In this document: positions 24,378 through 34,200 of the stretch, one piece after another
Numbering within the stretch: the stretch's first letter is position 1
How the letters are laid out: every line of letters begins with the position of its first letter
DNA from: CAYGVT01 sp964353355
GTDB lineage: Archaea > Thermoplasmatota > DTKX01 > GCA-020343715
Reading direction: 5' to 3'
NCBI GenBank assembly: GCA_964353355.1
Contig: CAYGVT010000070.1
Coordinates: 83,890-147,889 of the forward strand
DNA length: 64,000 nt
Notes under the pieces: generated by a model
What the model saw: the letters and a program-made list of their open reading frames with translations, nothing else
What the model was told of the DNA's origin: nothing
The model's database searches: none
Translations under genes and position numbers: made by a program

Positions 24378-25079
24378 CTAGCCTTCCCCCATGCCCTCGG
24401 GCCAGTAGACGGCATCGTCCTCCTCCTCCGGTTCCTCCCCCCGTGACGGGAACGACGTCCAGTCCAACGCCCCGCCGCCGGTGTGGCCGAGCGCGCACAC
24501 GTAGACCTCGGAGGAGGCCTTCCTGGAGGCCTCCGGCTTGGCGCGCTTGACGCGCTCGAACCTCGTGCGAAGCGCGGCAACGAAGGGGCCCAGCTCAGTT
24601 CCTGCGAAAAGCTTCACGAGCAACCCCCCGCCCGGCCGGAGCATGGGCAGCCCGAAGTCGACCGCGAGGCGCCCGAGCTCCACCGATCGCGCGTGGTCGA
24701 CGTCGTAGGCGCCCGAGATGTTCGGGGACATGTCAGAAAGGACCGCATCGACCGCCCTGCCCCCGAGGGCGGCGCGGACCTCGTTCTGCGTGCTCGGCTC
24801 CCGCAGGTCGCCCTTCACGAAGACGACGCCCTCGACCGGCTCGACCGCGTCCAGGTCGACGCCCACCACGAAGCCCCTCCGTCCCGCGACCTGGGCGGCC
24901 ACCTGGCTCCAACCGCCGGGCGCGCATCCCAGGTCGAGCACCACGGCTCCCGGACGCACAAGGCGGAACCGCCGGTTGAGCTGCAGGAGCTTGTAAGACG
25001 CGCGGCTGCGGTAGTCCTCCCGTTTCGCCCTGCGGGTATAGGGGTCCCGCCGGTGCTCGATGACCCACCGCTTGCTCAT
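24378..25079 (-). CDS. rlmE: 23S rRNA 2'-O-methyltransferase, RlmE/FtsJ family
   Basis: The 233-residue SAM methyltransferase has the RrmJ core: SRASYKLLQLNRRF (first catalytic Lys), VVLDLGCAPGGWSQVAAQ (SAM motif I), LSDMSPNISGAYDVDHARS (catalytic Asp), GGLLVKLFAG (Lys) and SRKASSEVYVCA (Glu). That completes the K-D-K-E tetrad. It methylates the ribose of a uridine in large-subunit rRNA or acts on related RNAs in archaea. An acidic tail of about 25 residues is extra. The ATG at 25079 (MSKRWVIEHRRDPYTRRAK) is the family-like start; the frame is open further upstream but is unlike the family. Confidence 0.93.
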   Translation of the reverse strand: MSKRWVIEHRRDPYTRRAKREDYRSRASYKLLQLNRRFRLVRPGAVVLDLGCAPGGWSQVAAQVAGRRGFVVGVDLDAVEPVEGVVFVKGDLREPSTQNEVRAALGGRAVDAVLSDMSPNISGAYDVDHARSVELGRLAVDFGLPMLRPGGGLLVKLFAGTELGPFVAALRTRFERVKRAKPEASRKASSEVYVCALGHTGGGALDWTSFPSRGEEPEEEDDAVYWPEGMGEG

Positions 25080-25209
25080 CGGGGGCCGCAAGGGTCGCGG
25101 GGGGCATAAGGTTGCCGTCCTGCCGACCATCCCGACGGCATTGCCCCGCGAGGATGGATAAAAGGCGCGCCCCGCGCTCCCGCGAATCTCACGCGGGCCC
25201 GTCATGTAC

Positions 25210-25229
25210 CGTTCACCTAATGGTGAACG
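25210..25229. promoter_or_regulatory. Inverted repeat upstream of the giant surface-protein operon
   Basis: CGTTCACC-TAAT-GGTGAACG has perfect 8-bp arms around a 4-nt spacer. It lies about 80 nt before the TATA box of the surface operon. It may be a regulator site. It is followed at once by a second palindrome. Confidence 0.5.
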
Positions 25230-25232
25230 ATG

Positions 25233-25255
25233 GTGCGAAATGTACATTTTTGCAC
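25233..25255. promoter_or_regulatory. Second, nested palindrome upstream of the surface operon
   Basis: AAATGTACATTT (25238-25249) is a perfect 12-bp palindrome flanked by GTGC on the left and GCAC on the right. It lies only 4 nt from the first inverted repeat, in an A/T patch. Two adjacent dyads suggest a compound operator or an enhancer for surface-protein expression. Confidence 0.5.
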
Positions 25256-25307
25256 GTTTACATGCAGATGGCCGTGATTCCGAAAATGGACCGGGGGTAG
25301 CGATAAC

Positions 25308-25316
25308 TTTTTATAT
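25308..25316 (+). promoter_or_regulatory. TATA box of the giant surface-protein operon
   Basis: TTTTTATAT predicts transcription from about 25340. GGAGGG at 25343-25348 then serves as ribosome binding site. The predicted mRNA start excludes the upstream ATG at 25321 and places initiation near 25355, where the codon is ACG. Confidence 0.65.
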
Positions 25317-25390
25317 CCTCATGGGGCTCATCCGCAGTAACCGGAGGGAATCGTACGACTGCAAAGAGAGTAGTAGCCTTAGCGAGCCTG

Positions 25391-28300
25391 TTGGTCCTGT
25401 TCGGCCTCCTCGTGGTACTCGCGACCGCGGTATCCGCGGCCGACGACACCCCCCCCACGGTCGTGGGCCCGACGGACCGGCCAGGCGCCGATGTTGTGTG
25501 GTACAAGGACCAGGAATACACGCTGAACGCGACCGGTTCGAGGGACGACAAGGGCATCGTCTCGTACAAGTGGGAGGTGTTCGACCCGGCCGACGCCATT
25601 ACCGAGTTCACCTCCACCACCCCGACCGCGCGTTGGACCCCCACGTCCTTCGGCATCTACAAGGTCATCTCATGGGCCTATGACGCCGCGGGCAACAAGG
25701 GCGCGTACGTCTACGCCATCGACGTCGTCGAGGTCATCCCGGCCCAGCTCATCAAGGACACCTCGGTCAACTACGACCACAGCGTGGCCGTCACGAGCGG
25801 CGAGCTGAACTACACGAACACCGACATCACCGTCACCGGCGGCCGGAAGGGCGAGGGCACCTCGGTGTCGAGGGGCGAGATGTTCTCCGAGGACGTCAAC
25901 CAGAAGAGCGGCAAGTACCCCGGCGTATGGCAAACACCCTACGGCGGGGACCCATACTACGGCACCATCACGAGGGACACATCCGTCAAGCTCGTGGGCG
26001 CAGCGTCCATCAAGTGCGAACCGACGTCCTACTACACCTATGGCTTCGAGTACGTCTTCGACAACCCCGCCGACCTCACAGCGGTCAATATGCTCACCTT
26101 CTGGATGAGATGCGACAGCTCGTCCTACCCATATGTCTACGAAATCTACTTCTTCGGGCCTGGCGGCATGAGCAGCTGGAACAGCTACTACTACTCGTAC
26201 TGCTACTACTATGGCAATTACCAGACCTCTGGGACATGGCAGGGGATCTCCATCTCCACGGATATGAACCGTGTCAACTATGGCTACTCGTACAATTACG
26301 ACCCCGCCCAGTGCTACTCGATCTGGTTCTACGCCTACACCTACTATACACCCGTATGGATAGACTGCGTGTATCTGTCCAAGGACAACTACATTGACAA
26401 CATCACCGAATCCGCCTCGCCCACTGGCCCATGGGCCGGCTACTGGTCCGGAGGCACCACATCCACCAACGCCTATGTGGGCTCAAAGTCCGTATCGATG
26501 TATGTCAGCGGCACCAGCTACATCAACTACTACTGGAACACCCCCGTGGACCTCTCGAGCTACAATGCCCTCAGGTTGTTCAACTGGTACCCCAACTACT
26601 ACTACATCCAGTTCTATGGCATGTACTTCTACTCGTCCAGTGGCTACGCCTACATGTCGATGAGCCACTACTTCCACTTCTACGCCACGTACATGAACAG
26701 TCGGTGGTTCCTCGCGAACGTCCCGTTCGATAGAACGGGGTACTACAACTACGGCGTCGACTGGACCAAGATCACGAACATGCGTTTCTACACCTACGCC
26801 TACTACTCCGGCTATTGCGATATCGACGGCCTCGAGTTCTACGCGGCCACGGGGGCGGCGGGTGGCGCACCTACGTTGCAGGAGACCATCCCCCACGGCA
26901 TCTACGCGATGCAGACCGGCAAGCTGACGATGCAGGACGTCAGGTTCAGCTCGCCCGCGGCCTGGGGCGCCTTCGTGAGGTGCGACAATGACCTCACCAT
27001 CAGGTCCTCCACCTTCGACGGCCTGTGGGGCACCATGCACCCGAGCATCCTCACCGAGGCCCAGACCTACGGCGGCATCCTGGCCTTCAACGCCAACAAC
27101 GTCCTGCTGGACGGCATCACCATCACGAAGGCCTCGTCCTCGGGCATATACGTCCAGAACTCCAACATCATGGCCAGGAACCTGGACTTCTCGGGCTACG
27201 GGGCAGGCTTCCCCGGCGCCGCAGGGCTCATCATAGCGGAGTCGAACACCAGGGTGAACGAGGTCGACACGGTCACGGTGGAGAAAAGCAGGTTCCATGA
27301 CGCGCCGGGCGGCTCGGGCATCATGGTGCTGTCCCAGAACGCCCTGGGCGACGCCACGGTGATGATCGACAGGGTCGTCGCGAGCTCCAACGGCGTCTAC
27401 GGCGTCTCCATAGAGGTCGTCGGCATGACCGGCAACCTGACCGTCAACATCGAAGATTCGGAGTTCCAGCTCAACACGGACTCAGGGTTCGCCTTCGTGG
27501 CGCACGACTGCAAGGCCAACGTCAGGAGCAAGGTCAAGTTCACCATCACCTCCTCGGAGGCAATCGAGAACGGAGGCTACGGCTTCCTCTTCTCCGTCAA
27601 GAAGGGCGTGATGTCGGCGACGGGCACCGTGACCGACGTGTCTAGCTACGACAACGAGGCCAATGGCCTCGGGTTCGACATCGCCTCGATGGGCGGCGAG
27701 TTCAAGATGCTGTTCGTAGGCATCGATTCTTACGACAACATCGCCAACGGCATGTTCTCGAAGGTCACCCAGGCCAAGTTCAAGGACCCGCAGGGCAACG
27801 AGGTCGTGGGCAACGGGAAGCTCATTGTGGACATTCGCGACAGCGCATTCAGGAGCAACGACAACGACGGCGTCCATGACGAGTACTCCGCCTCTTCCAG
27901 CTACAACGACGCGAACCGGCCCGTCGTCCGGTACGAGCTGAAGGCGACCCGCGTGGCGTTCGAGCGGAACGGACGGCACGGCTACTCCGTCCAGCCCAAC
28001 GGCAACCCCTCGTACTCCCCGCGCGAGGTGTACTACGAGTTCCAGGGCTGCACGTTCTCCGACAACACCCGCGACGGTTTCTACAACCTGCACCAGTCCC
28101 AGAACTACTACTACTACGATGGCCTCTACAACCGCGAGCACTACATGTTCTACGACTGCAACTTCACGTACAACATGCGCGGCATCGAGAACCAGCTGGG
28201 CTCGATGTCGTACGCGTACAACCACAACGGCGAGAGCACCATCCACGCCTTCCGCTGCAGGTTCCAGGACAACGACTACGAGACCATCCGGTGCACGGGG

Positions 28301-31207
28301 TACGATTACATCTACGGTGGTGCCATGATAACCGGTGTCGAGTTCCGCGTGGAGGACTCCCTCCTCGACGGCTACGTGCATCTCGACATCAGCGGTGTCC
28401 ATGACGGGTACGGTTACCTGAGCATAACCCCGTACATCAGGGTGTACCTCATCAACGACACGTACACCTCCGACGTCCCGATGCTGCTGCGGTTCACGGG
28501 CGAGATGTACTCGTACTACGCACCCATCGAGACGACCCTTGTCTACAAGAACGTGAAGCACACCTCGCCCAGCACCGGCGATGGTTTGCGTGTCGACATG
28601 TCCAGCGGCTGCTACCTGAAGGCCATCGTCGACGTGGAGGACATGGTTTTCGAGAACCCGCTCGGCGACGGCATCCACGCCACCTTCGGCACCACATACC
28701 AGTGGCAACAGGGCAAGGCGGTGACCGTCCGCCTCATCGTCCGCAACGTCGAGATCAACTACCCGATGGAGAAGGGCATTTACACTGAGATCGTCCACGT
28801 CAGCGCCGCCGGCGCATCCCAGAAGGGCTCGTACACGCTCGAGAACGTGACGATAAGGAGCCCCGAGGTGGCCATCAAGACGCAGAACCTGGACGGCGAG
28901 ATACGCAACTGCCACTTCTTCAACCCCAAGCAGGAGAACATATACACGTACTACGGCGTCATCGACGTGTACGAGTCCGAGGTCGGCGCCATCGCCGAGT
29001 CGAACCTGCGCGTCGACGAGAAGGGCGCCATCCGCCTGTGGTTCCAGATGGGCGTCAGGGTAATCTGGAAGGGCACCAGCGACCCGGTCATAGGAGCGTC
29101 CGTCGAGATCAAGGACAACTCGTGGAACATCCTCGGCATCAACGCCATCAACTCCCCCGACCCCGTCGTGTTCACGAACCTGAACGCCTACACGGTGCTG
29201 CCCGAGGGCATCTTCACCAAGAACCCCTACATCATCACCGTGGACTTCCTCGGCATCGTCAAGGAGGTCCGCACGCAGGTGGACAAGAACACCGAGGTCA
29301 CCATCGAGCTCGTGGACGACATCGCCCCCAGGCTCACCATCGAATCGCCCAAGGATGGCCAGGAGCAGCGCGAGCAGAGCGTGCTCGTCAAGGGCACGGC
29401 CTACGACAAGCACACGGGCCTCGACCGCGTGATGGTCTCGACCGACGGCAAGATCTGGCGCCGGGCGACCATCGACCCCAACAACGGGTTCACCTACACG
29501 TACAACCTCGAGGGCCTCGCCGAGGGTCTGACCATCATCCGCGTGAGGTCTTACGACCTCGCCGGCAACTTCAAGGAGGGCTCTGCGACCATCCTGGTCG
29601 ACAGCACACCGCCCCAGCTCAACGTCATCACCCCGACGGACGGCATGAGGACGAGCAAGCGCTCGCTCGAGATAGTGGGCACGACCGACGTGGGCGCGAA
29701 GGTCTACATCAACGACAGGCCCATCGACATCCAGTACACCCTCATCAGCCACCAGCTCGTGCTCGCCGAGGGCCCGAACGCCATCAAGGTGGCTGCGGTG
29801 GACTACCTGGGCAACGTCAACGAGGTCGTGCGGTACGTGACGCTCGACACCCAGGCCCCGTACATCGCCATGGTGACCGAGGACCAGGTCGTAAGCACCC
29901 CGGAGGTCACGGTCATCGGCCTGACCGAGGTCACCGACGTCACCATCAAGGTCGCGGGCTCGCCGGTCGCGGTCGATGCGGAGGGCAGGTTCACGGCCAG
30001 GGTCATGCTCAAGGAGGGCCTGAACAAGGTCGAGGTCTACGGGGTCGACGGCGTCGGCAACGACCGCATCGTCCTCCTCTCCCTGACGCTCGACAGGACG
30101 GCCCCGTGGGTGAGGCTCATCGAACCCAGCGGTACCATGGTCGTCGAGAAGGACATCCTGGTGTCTGGCTTCGTCGAGATAGGCTCGAGCGTGTTCATCA
30201 ACGACCGCGAGGTCGACGTCACGTTCGGCCACTTCGAGACCACGGTGTCGGCCCTCGAGGGCGACTTCAAGCTGCACATCGTGGCAATGGACGAGGCCGG
30301 CAACGAGGCGGTCCTCGACCGCGTGCTGCGCGTCGACACCGTGCCGCCTGCCCTCGAGGTCAGGCAGCCAGCGGACAACTTCGTGACCAACGAGCCGACC
30401 GTGGCCGTCGTGGGCGCCATAGCCCTCGATGACGAGCGGGAGGGCGACATCCGGTTCCTGGAGCTCTACATCAACGACGTGCCCCGCCTGTTCAACTTCC
30501 AGTCGGGCGAGTTCTCGCAGGACCTGATGCTCGAGGAGGGCGTCAACCGCATCGTTGTGCGCGCCGTGGACCTCGCTGGCAACCAGGCGTCGGTCACACG
30601 CACCGTGATGCTGGACTCCCAAGCGCCATACCTGAGCGCGCAGGTCGGCAACGTCCGGATGGACTCGAACTGGAACGAGCCGGTGTCGCTCAGCGACTTC
30701 GTCTACGTCGCTGGCTTCACCGAGATCGGCGCGGCGCTGACCATCGACGGGGTCTCCGTCGAGGTCGACGCCGAGACGGGTTCCTTCAACTACTCGATGA
30801 CGCTGCCAGAGCCGACCGGCGACCTGCGCATCGCCACCAAGACCATCCGGGTCGTGTCGACCGACCCGGCGGGCAACGTGGCGACCCACGAGCAGGCGGT
30901 CAACAGGATAACCACCGTCGAGAAGACCGAGGAGGGCGCAGGCACGGCCCAGTGGCTCGTGCTCGTGCTCGCCCTGGTCATCTTCGGCCTGTCCTTCGCA
31001 GGCGCGATGGGCTACCAGCGCATGCAGGCCCAGGAGGAGCTCATCGAGGAGCTCGGCTCCAAGCCGACGCCCGTCGTGACCCCGGAGGGCAAGGTCGTGT
31101 CCTCGCCGCCGGCCAGGCCCGTGAGGGGCGGCCGCGCGAGGGCCAAGCCCCCTGCGGAGAAGGGCGACGAGGTGGTAGTGGACCTCGACAAGGAGGAGGT
31201 GAAGTAG
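25391..31207 (+). CDS. Giant surface protein 1: PKD-like domain, Tyr-rich domain, beta-helix, six Ig-like repeats, membrane anchor
   Basis: From the first canonical start (TTG) this is 1938 residues. In-frame sequence upstream (ACG at 25355) completes a normal signal peptide, so the true product is probably 12 residues longer. Order, from TTG: signal sequence; PKD/Ig-like domain (about 20-115); a very Tyr-rich region (about 190-490) resembling two carbohydrate-binding-like folds; parallel beta-helix (about 500-1190); the junction module with IRLWFQMGVRVIWKG; six Ig-like repeats (about 1310-1840) with signatures such as VDSTPPQLNVITPTDG and LAEGPNAIKVAAVDYLGN; one membrane helix (about 1853-1876); basic tail. 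It is first in a four-gene operon. A cell-surface adhesin, receptor or S-layer-like role is inference. Confidence 0.88.
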   Translation: MVLFGLLVVLATAVSAADDTPPTVVGPTDRPGADVVWYKDQEYTLNATGSRDDKGIVSYKWEVFDPADAITEFTSTTPTARWTPTSFGIYKVISWAYDAAGNKGAYVYAIDVVEVIPAQLIKDTSVNYDHSVAVTSGELNYTNTDITVTGGRKGEGTSVSRGEMFSEDVNQKSGKYPGVWQTPYGGDPYYGTITRDTSVKLVGAASIKCEPTSYYTYGFEYVFDNPADLTAVNMLTFWMRCDSSSYPYVYEIYFFGPGGMSSWNSYYYSYCYYYGNYQTSGTWQGISISTDMNRVNYGYSYNYDPAQCYSIWFYAYTYYTPVWIDCVYLSKDNYIDNITESASPTGPWAGYWSGGTTSTNAYVGSKSVSMYVSGTSYINYYWNTPVDLSSYNALRLFNWYPNYYYIQFYGMYFYSSSGYAYMSMSHYFHFYATYMNSRWFLANVPFDRTGYYNYGVDWTKITNMRFYTYAYYSGYCDIDGLEFYAATGAAGGAPTLQETIPHGIYAMQTGKLTMQDVRFSSPAAWGAFVRCDNDLTIRSSTFDGLWGTMHPSILTEAQTYGGILAFNANNVLLDGITITKASSSGIYVQNSNIMARNLDFSGYGAGFPGAAGLIIAESNTRVNEVDTVTVEKSRFHDAPGGSGIMVLSQNALGDATVMIDRVVASSNGVYGVSIEVVGMTGNLTVNIEDSEFQLNTDSGFAFVAHDCKANVRSKVKFTITSSEAIENGGYGFLFSVKKGVMSATGTVTDVSSYDNEANGLGFDIASMGGEFKMLFVGIDSYDNIANGMFSKVTQAKFKDPQGNEVVGNGKLIVDIRDSAFRSNDNDGVHDEYSASSSYNDANRPVVRYELKATRVAFERNGRHGYSVQPNGNPSYSPREVYYEFQGCTFSDNTRDGFYNLHQSQNYYYYDGLYNREHYMFYDCNFTYNMRGIENQLGSMSYAYNHNGESTIHAFRCRFQDNDYETIRCTGYDYIYGGAMITGVEFRVEDSLLDGYVHLDISGVHDGYGYLSITPYIRVYLINDTYTSDVPMLLRFTGEMYSYYAPIETTLVYKNVKHTSPSTGDGLRVDMSSGCYLKAIVDVEDMVFENPLGDGIHATFGTTYQWQQGKAVTVRLIVRNVEINYPMEKGIYTEIVHVSAAGASQKGSYTLENVTIRSPEVAIKTQNLDGEIRNCHFFNPKQENIYTYYGVIDVYESEVGAIAESNLRVDEKGAIRLWFQMGVRVIWKGTSDPVIGASVEIKDNSWNILGINAINSPDPVVFTNLNAYTVLPEGIFTKNPYIITVDFLGIVKEVRTQVDKNTEVTIELVDDIAPRLTIESPKDGQEQREQSVLVKGTAYDKHTGLDRVMVSTDGKIWRRATIDPNNGFTYTYNLEGLAEGLTIIRVRSYDLAGNFKEGSATILVDSTPPQLNVITPTDGMRTSKRSLEIVGTTDVGAKVYINDRPIDIQYTLISHQLVLAEGPNAIKVAAVDYLGNVNEVVRYVTLDTQAPYIAMVTEDQVVSTPEVTVIGLTEVTDVTIKVAGSPVAVDAEGRFTARVMLKEGLNKVEVYGVDGVGNDRIVLLSLTLDRTAPWVRLIEPSGTMVVEKDILVSGFVEIGSSVFINDREVDVTFGHFETTVSALEGDFKLHIVAMDEAGNEAVLDRVLRVDTVPPALEVRQPADNFVTNEPTVAVVGAIALDDEREGDIRFLELYINDVPRLFNFQSGEFSQDLMLEEGVNRIVVRAVDLAGNQASVTRTVMLDSQAPYLSAQVGNVRMDSNWNEPVSLSDFVYVAGFTEIGAALTIDGVSVEVDAETGSFNYSMTLPEPTGDLRIATKTIRVVSTDPAGNVATHEQAVNRITTVEKTEEGAGTAQWLVLVLALVIFGLSFAGAMGYQRMQAQEELIEELGSKPTPVVTPEGKVVSSPPARPVRGGRARAKPPAEKGDEVVVDLDKEEVK
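31195..31202 (+). promoter_or_regulatory. Perfect ribosome binding site coupling surface genes 1 and 2
   Basis: GGAGGTGA, fully complementary to the 16S rRNA 3' end, lies inside the last codons of surface gene 1 and 6 nt before the ATG of gene 2. Confidence 0.75.
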
Positions 31208-31208
31208 G

Positions 31209-34200
31209 ATGCAGGGGAGGGGAAGCCTGCTCTGTGTGGTCGCCATCGCGGCCATCGCGGTGGCGGCCATGGCAGTGGTCCTCTGGACCACGCCGGCGGA
31301 CGCGACCATAACCGGCACGCCGCTGCCGTCGTACGGCAACGACTGGGTCATCGACAGGGACACGAACGCGCTCAACGAGAAGATCAACATGTACGGCAGG
31401 ATCATCGTCCAGTCGGGCACGCGCCTGTACATGAAGTCGGTGACGATCACCATCGAATCGGACAACGCCGGCGAGCACGGCATCACTGTCGAAGAGGACG
31501 GCGAGCTCGAGCTCGAGGTCACGACCATCGAGGCGCTCAAGGACGAGGACGGCTGGAGCTTCGAGGTGTGGGGCGAGCTCAACATCCACGACGACGTCAC
31601 CCTCTACGACGTGCAGGACGGGCTGCAGCTCTACTCCGACTACGACACGGTGACCATCGACAAGCTCAAGATGTACTCGCAGGGGCAGTGGGGCATCTAC
31701 ATCGAGACGTGCGACCCCAGCATCTCCAACTCCGAGGTCTACCACGCCGTCCCGGCCGGCTGGACCGGCTACGGCGTGTACATCTACGGCGACCCGGGCT
31801 TCCTGTCGACGCCGGTGTTCGACGCGCTCTTCGTCAAGGTCAGCTGCACCGACGAGTGGGAGAGGTTCAACAACTGGGAGTCGAGCTGGTTTAGCATCTA
31901 CGGCCTGTACGCCGACGGCGCCTACTTCGACCCGCTCGAGGGCATCACCATCAGCTTCGAGGAGCGGCTCAAGGCGACGCTCAACACCACCGGCACCGGG
32001 TACCTGTTCGTGGACTTCAACACCTACGGCATCTACCTGACCGGTGCGACCGAGCTCTACGGCATGAACGGCGTCGAGGTCATCGACGGCACCTTCTTCG
32101 TGGACGCCATCGGGACGGGCGGCCTCAGCTCCGGCCAGATCTACATGAACAACAACTTCTACGGGCTTTACAACCAAATCTGGTACGGCAGCTCCCCCGC
32201 CATGCTCAGCGGGCTCGTCGTGAGGAACCACAAGATGGACTACAACGGCAACAACATCTTCAACGATGTCTACAAGAACTCCTACGGCTACGCCATCTAC
32301 TGGTACCCGAGCTCCACGGTGTCGTACGACCTCAAGTTCACCGCCATCGAGCTGAGCGACCTCGAGGTCGGTCGCATGTTCGAGATAGACCAGAACTACG
32401 CCCTCACGGTCGAGGGATGCATACTCCACGGCAACTACATCCAGTGGAACATGGTCGAGTTATCGTGGAGGAGCAACGCAGTGACCTTCGCGAACAACAA
32501 CATCACGGACAACGTCCTCGAGAACGGGGCTCTGTTCTACGCCTACTACCTCCAGGGCAAGCTCACCATCGAGGCCAACGACATCTCCGGCAACGAGTAC
32601 TACCGGCTGGTCTACATGTACTACAACAGGGAGACGGTCAAGATAGCCCAGAACACCTTCGTGGGGAACAAGGAGTCCCAGTACGGCTCGGACGCCTTCT
32701 TCCACTTCGAGAGCCAGAACGCGGGCGTGACGGTCGAGTCGAACCTGTTCCTCAACAACACCTACAGGTACTTCCTGTACAGCTACTACGCGAGGGGCGA
32801 GATACAGGTGCTCGCGAACAACTTCACCGGCAACGACGGCTCCCAGCAGATGTTCTACGTGCCCTACGTGAACAGCGCGTTCGCGCTCAAGTCCAACGAG
32901 ATGTACAACAACTCCATGGGCGGAGGCGTGTTCGCCAACTACAACTACAGGGACATCACCATCGCGGATAACGTCATCATGGGCAACCACATCGGCGCCC
33001 AGTCGTTCCTGGACAGCTGGGGCAACAACCAGGCGGGCTTCACCGTCAAGGACAACCTCTTCCAGGACAACGACCTGTCCGGCTCGCTGCTCAGGTTCTT
33101 CGGCCTGGGCTACTGGAAGGGCGGCGGCGTGCCGCTCGCGGTCGAGAACAACAAGTTCATAAACAACTCGGGCTCTGTGGCCACGAACAACGGCCTCATC
33201 TTCTTCCAGTTCGTGAAGCAGACCCACACGATATCGAACAACTACTTCGCGAACAACAGCGCGAGCTGCATCGTCAACTTCATGCCCTACACCTACGGCT
33301 ACGCGTACCAGGGCTACTCCTACGGCGAGAACCACCCGACGTACTGGTTCTACTACGAGAGCAACGAGTTCATCGGGAACGAGGGCAAGTGCATCGCCAT
33401 CACGGAGTGCGACAACAACAACATCCAGATACGTCAGAACAAGGCCACCGGCAACAAGGACTACGTGGTGTTCATCGAGCAGACCACGAACTACATATAC
33501 AACTACATCTCGGACCCCTACATCTACATCTACGGGTACGGCACGAACGGGCCCGACACGATCAGGATCGAGAGCAACAACATCTCCGGGAACCCCGGTG
33601 GCGGCATCTACGCCCGCACGAACTTCTACGACCCCGACTACTACTACTACGAGCCGGGCAACCCCAACCAGGAGGTCTCCATCAAGAACAACTTCCTCAT
33701 GGACAACGGCAAGGACGGCTGGGCGCTCCTGCTCAGCGGCCTTTACAAGAGGCCATCCATGAAGTCCAACAACCTTGACGGCAGCGCGATGGGCCAGTAC
33801 CTCGGGATGATCACGACCGACGACCCCAGGAGGTTGCCGTTCACCGTCGAGTACCGCGACCTGGTCCAGGACGGCGGGGACAACGGCGTGACCGCCTACG
33901 GCTTCGAGTACATCGAGGCCGCCTTCTACGGCTGCTCGCTGCTCAACTACACGGAGTGCCTGTACGCCAAGGACTGCGAGGTCAACACCTGGGACAGCGC
34001 CATCCCCGAGGCGGGCGGGAAGACGGAGGGCAAGGGACGCATCTACGTCCACAACATGCTCGAGATCTGGGTCACGTGGGCCAACGCCACGGGCGTCGAC
34101 AGCTACGTGCCGGTCCCGAAGGCCGTGGTGTCGCTGCTCGCCCACAACGGCGAGTACTCCGGCTCTCTATTCGCCGATGAGAACGGCAAGCTGCCCGTCA

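Noticed and set aside
25321..25323. ATG as start of the first giant surface gene
   Set aside because: It is out of frame with the gene and lies upstream of the transcript start predicted from the TATA box.
27482..31600. Very long minus-strand open frame opposite surface proteins 1 and 2
   Set aside because: It is a GC-driven mirror frame: composition is Val/Leu/Asp/Arg-rich without domains, and the plus strand has a clear signal peptide, repeats and membrane helix.
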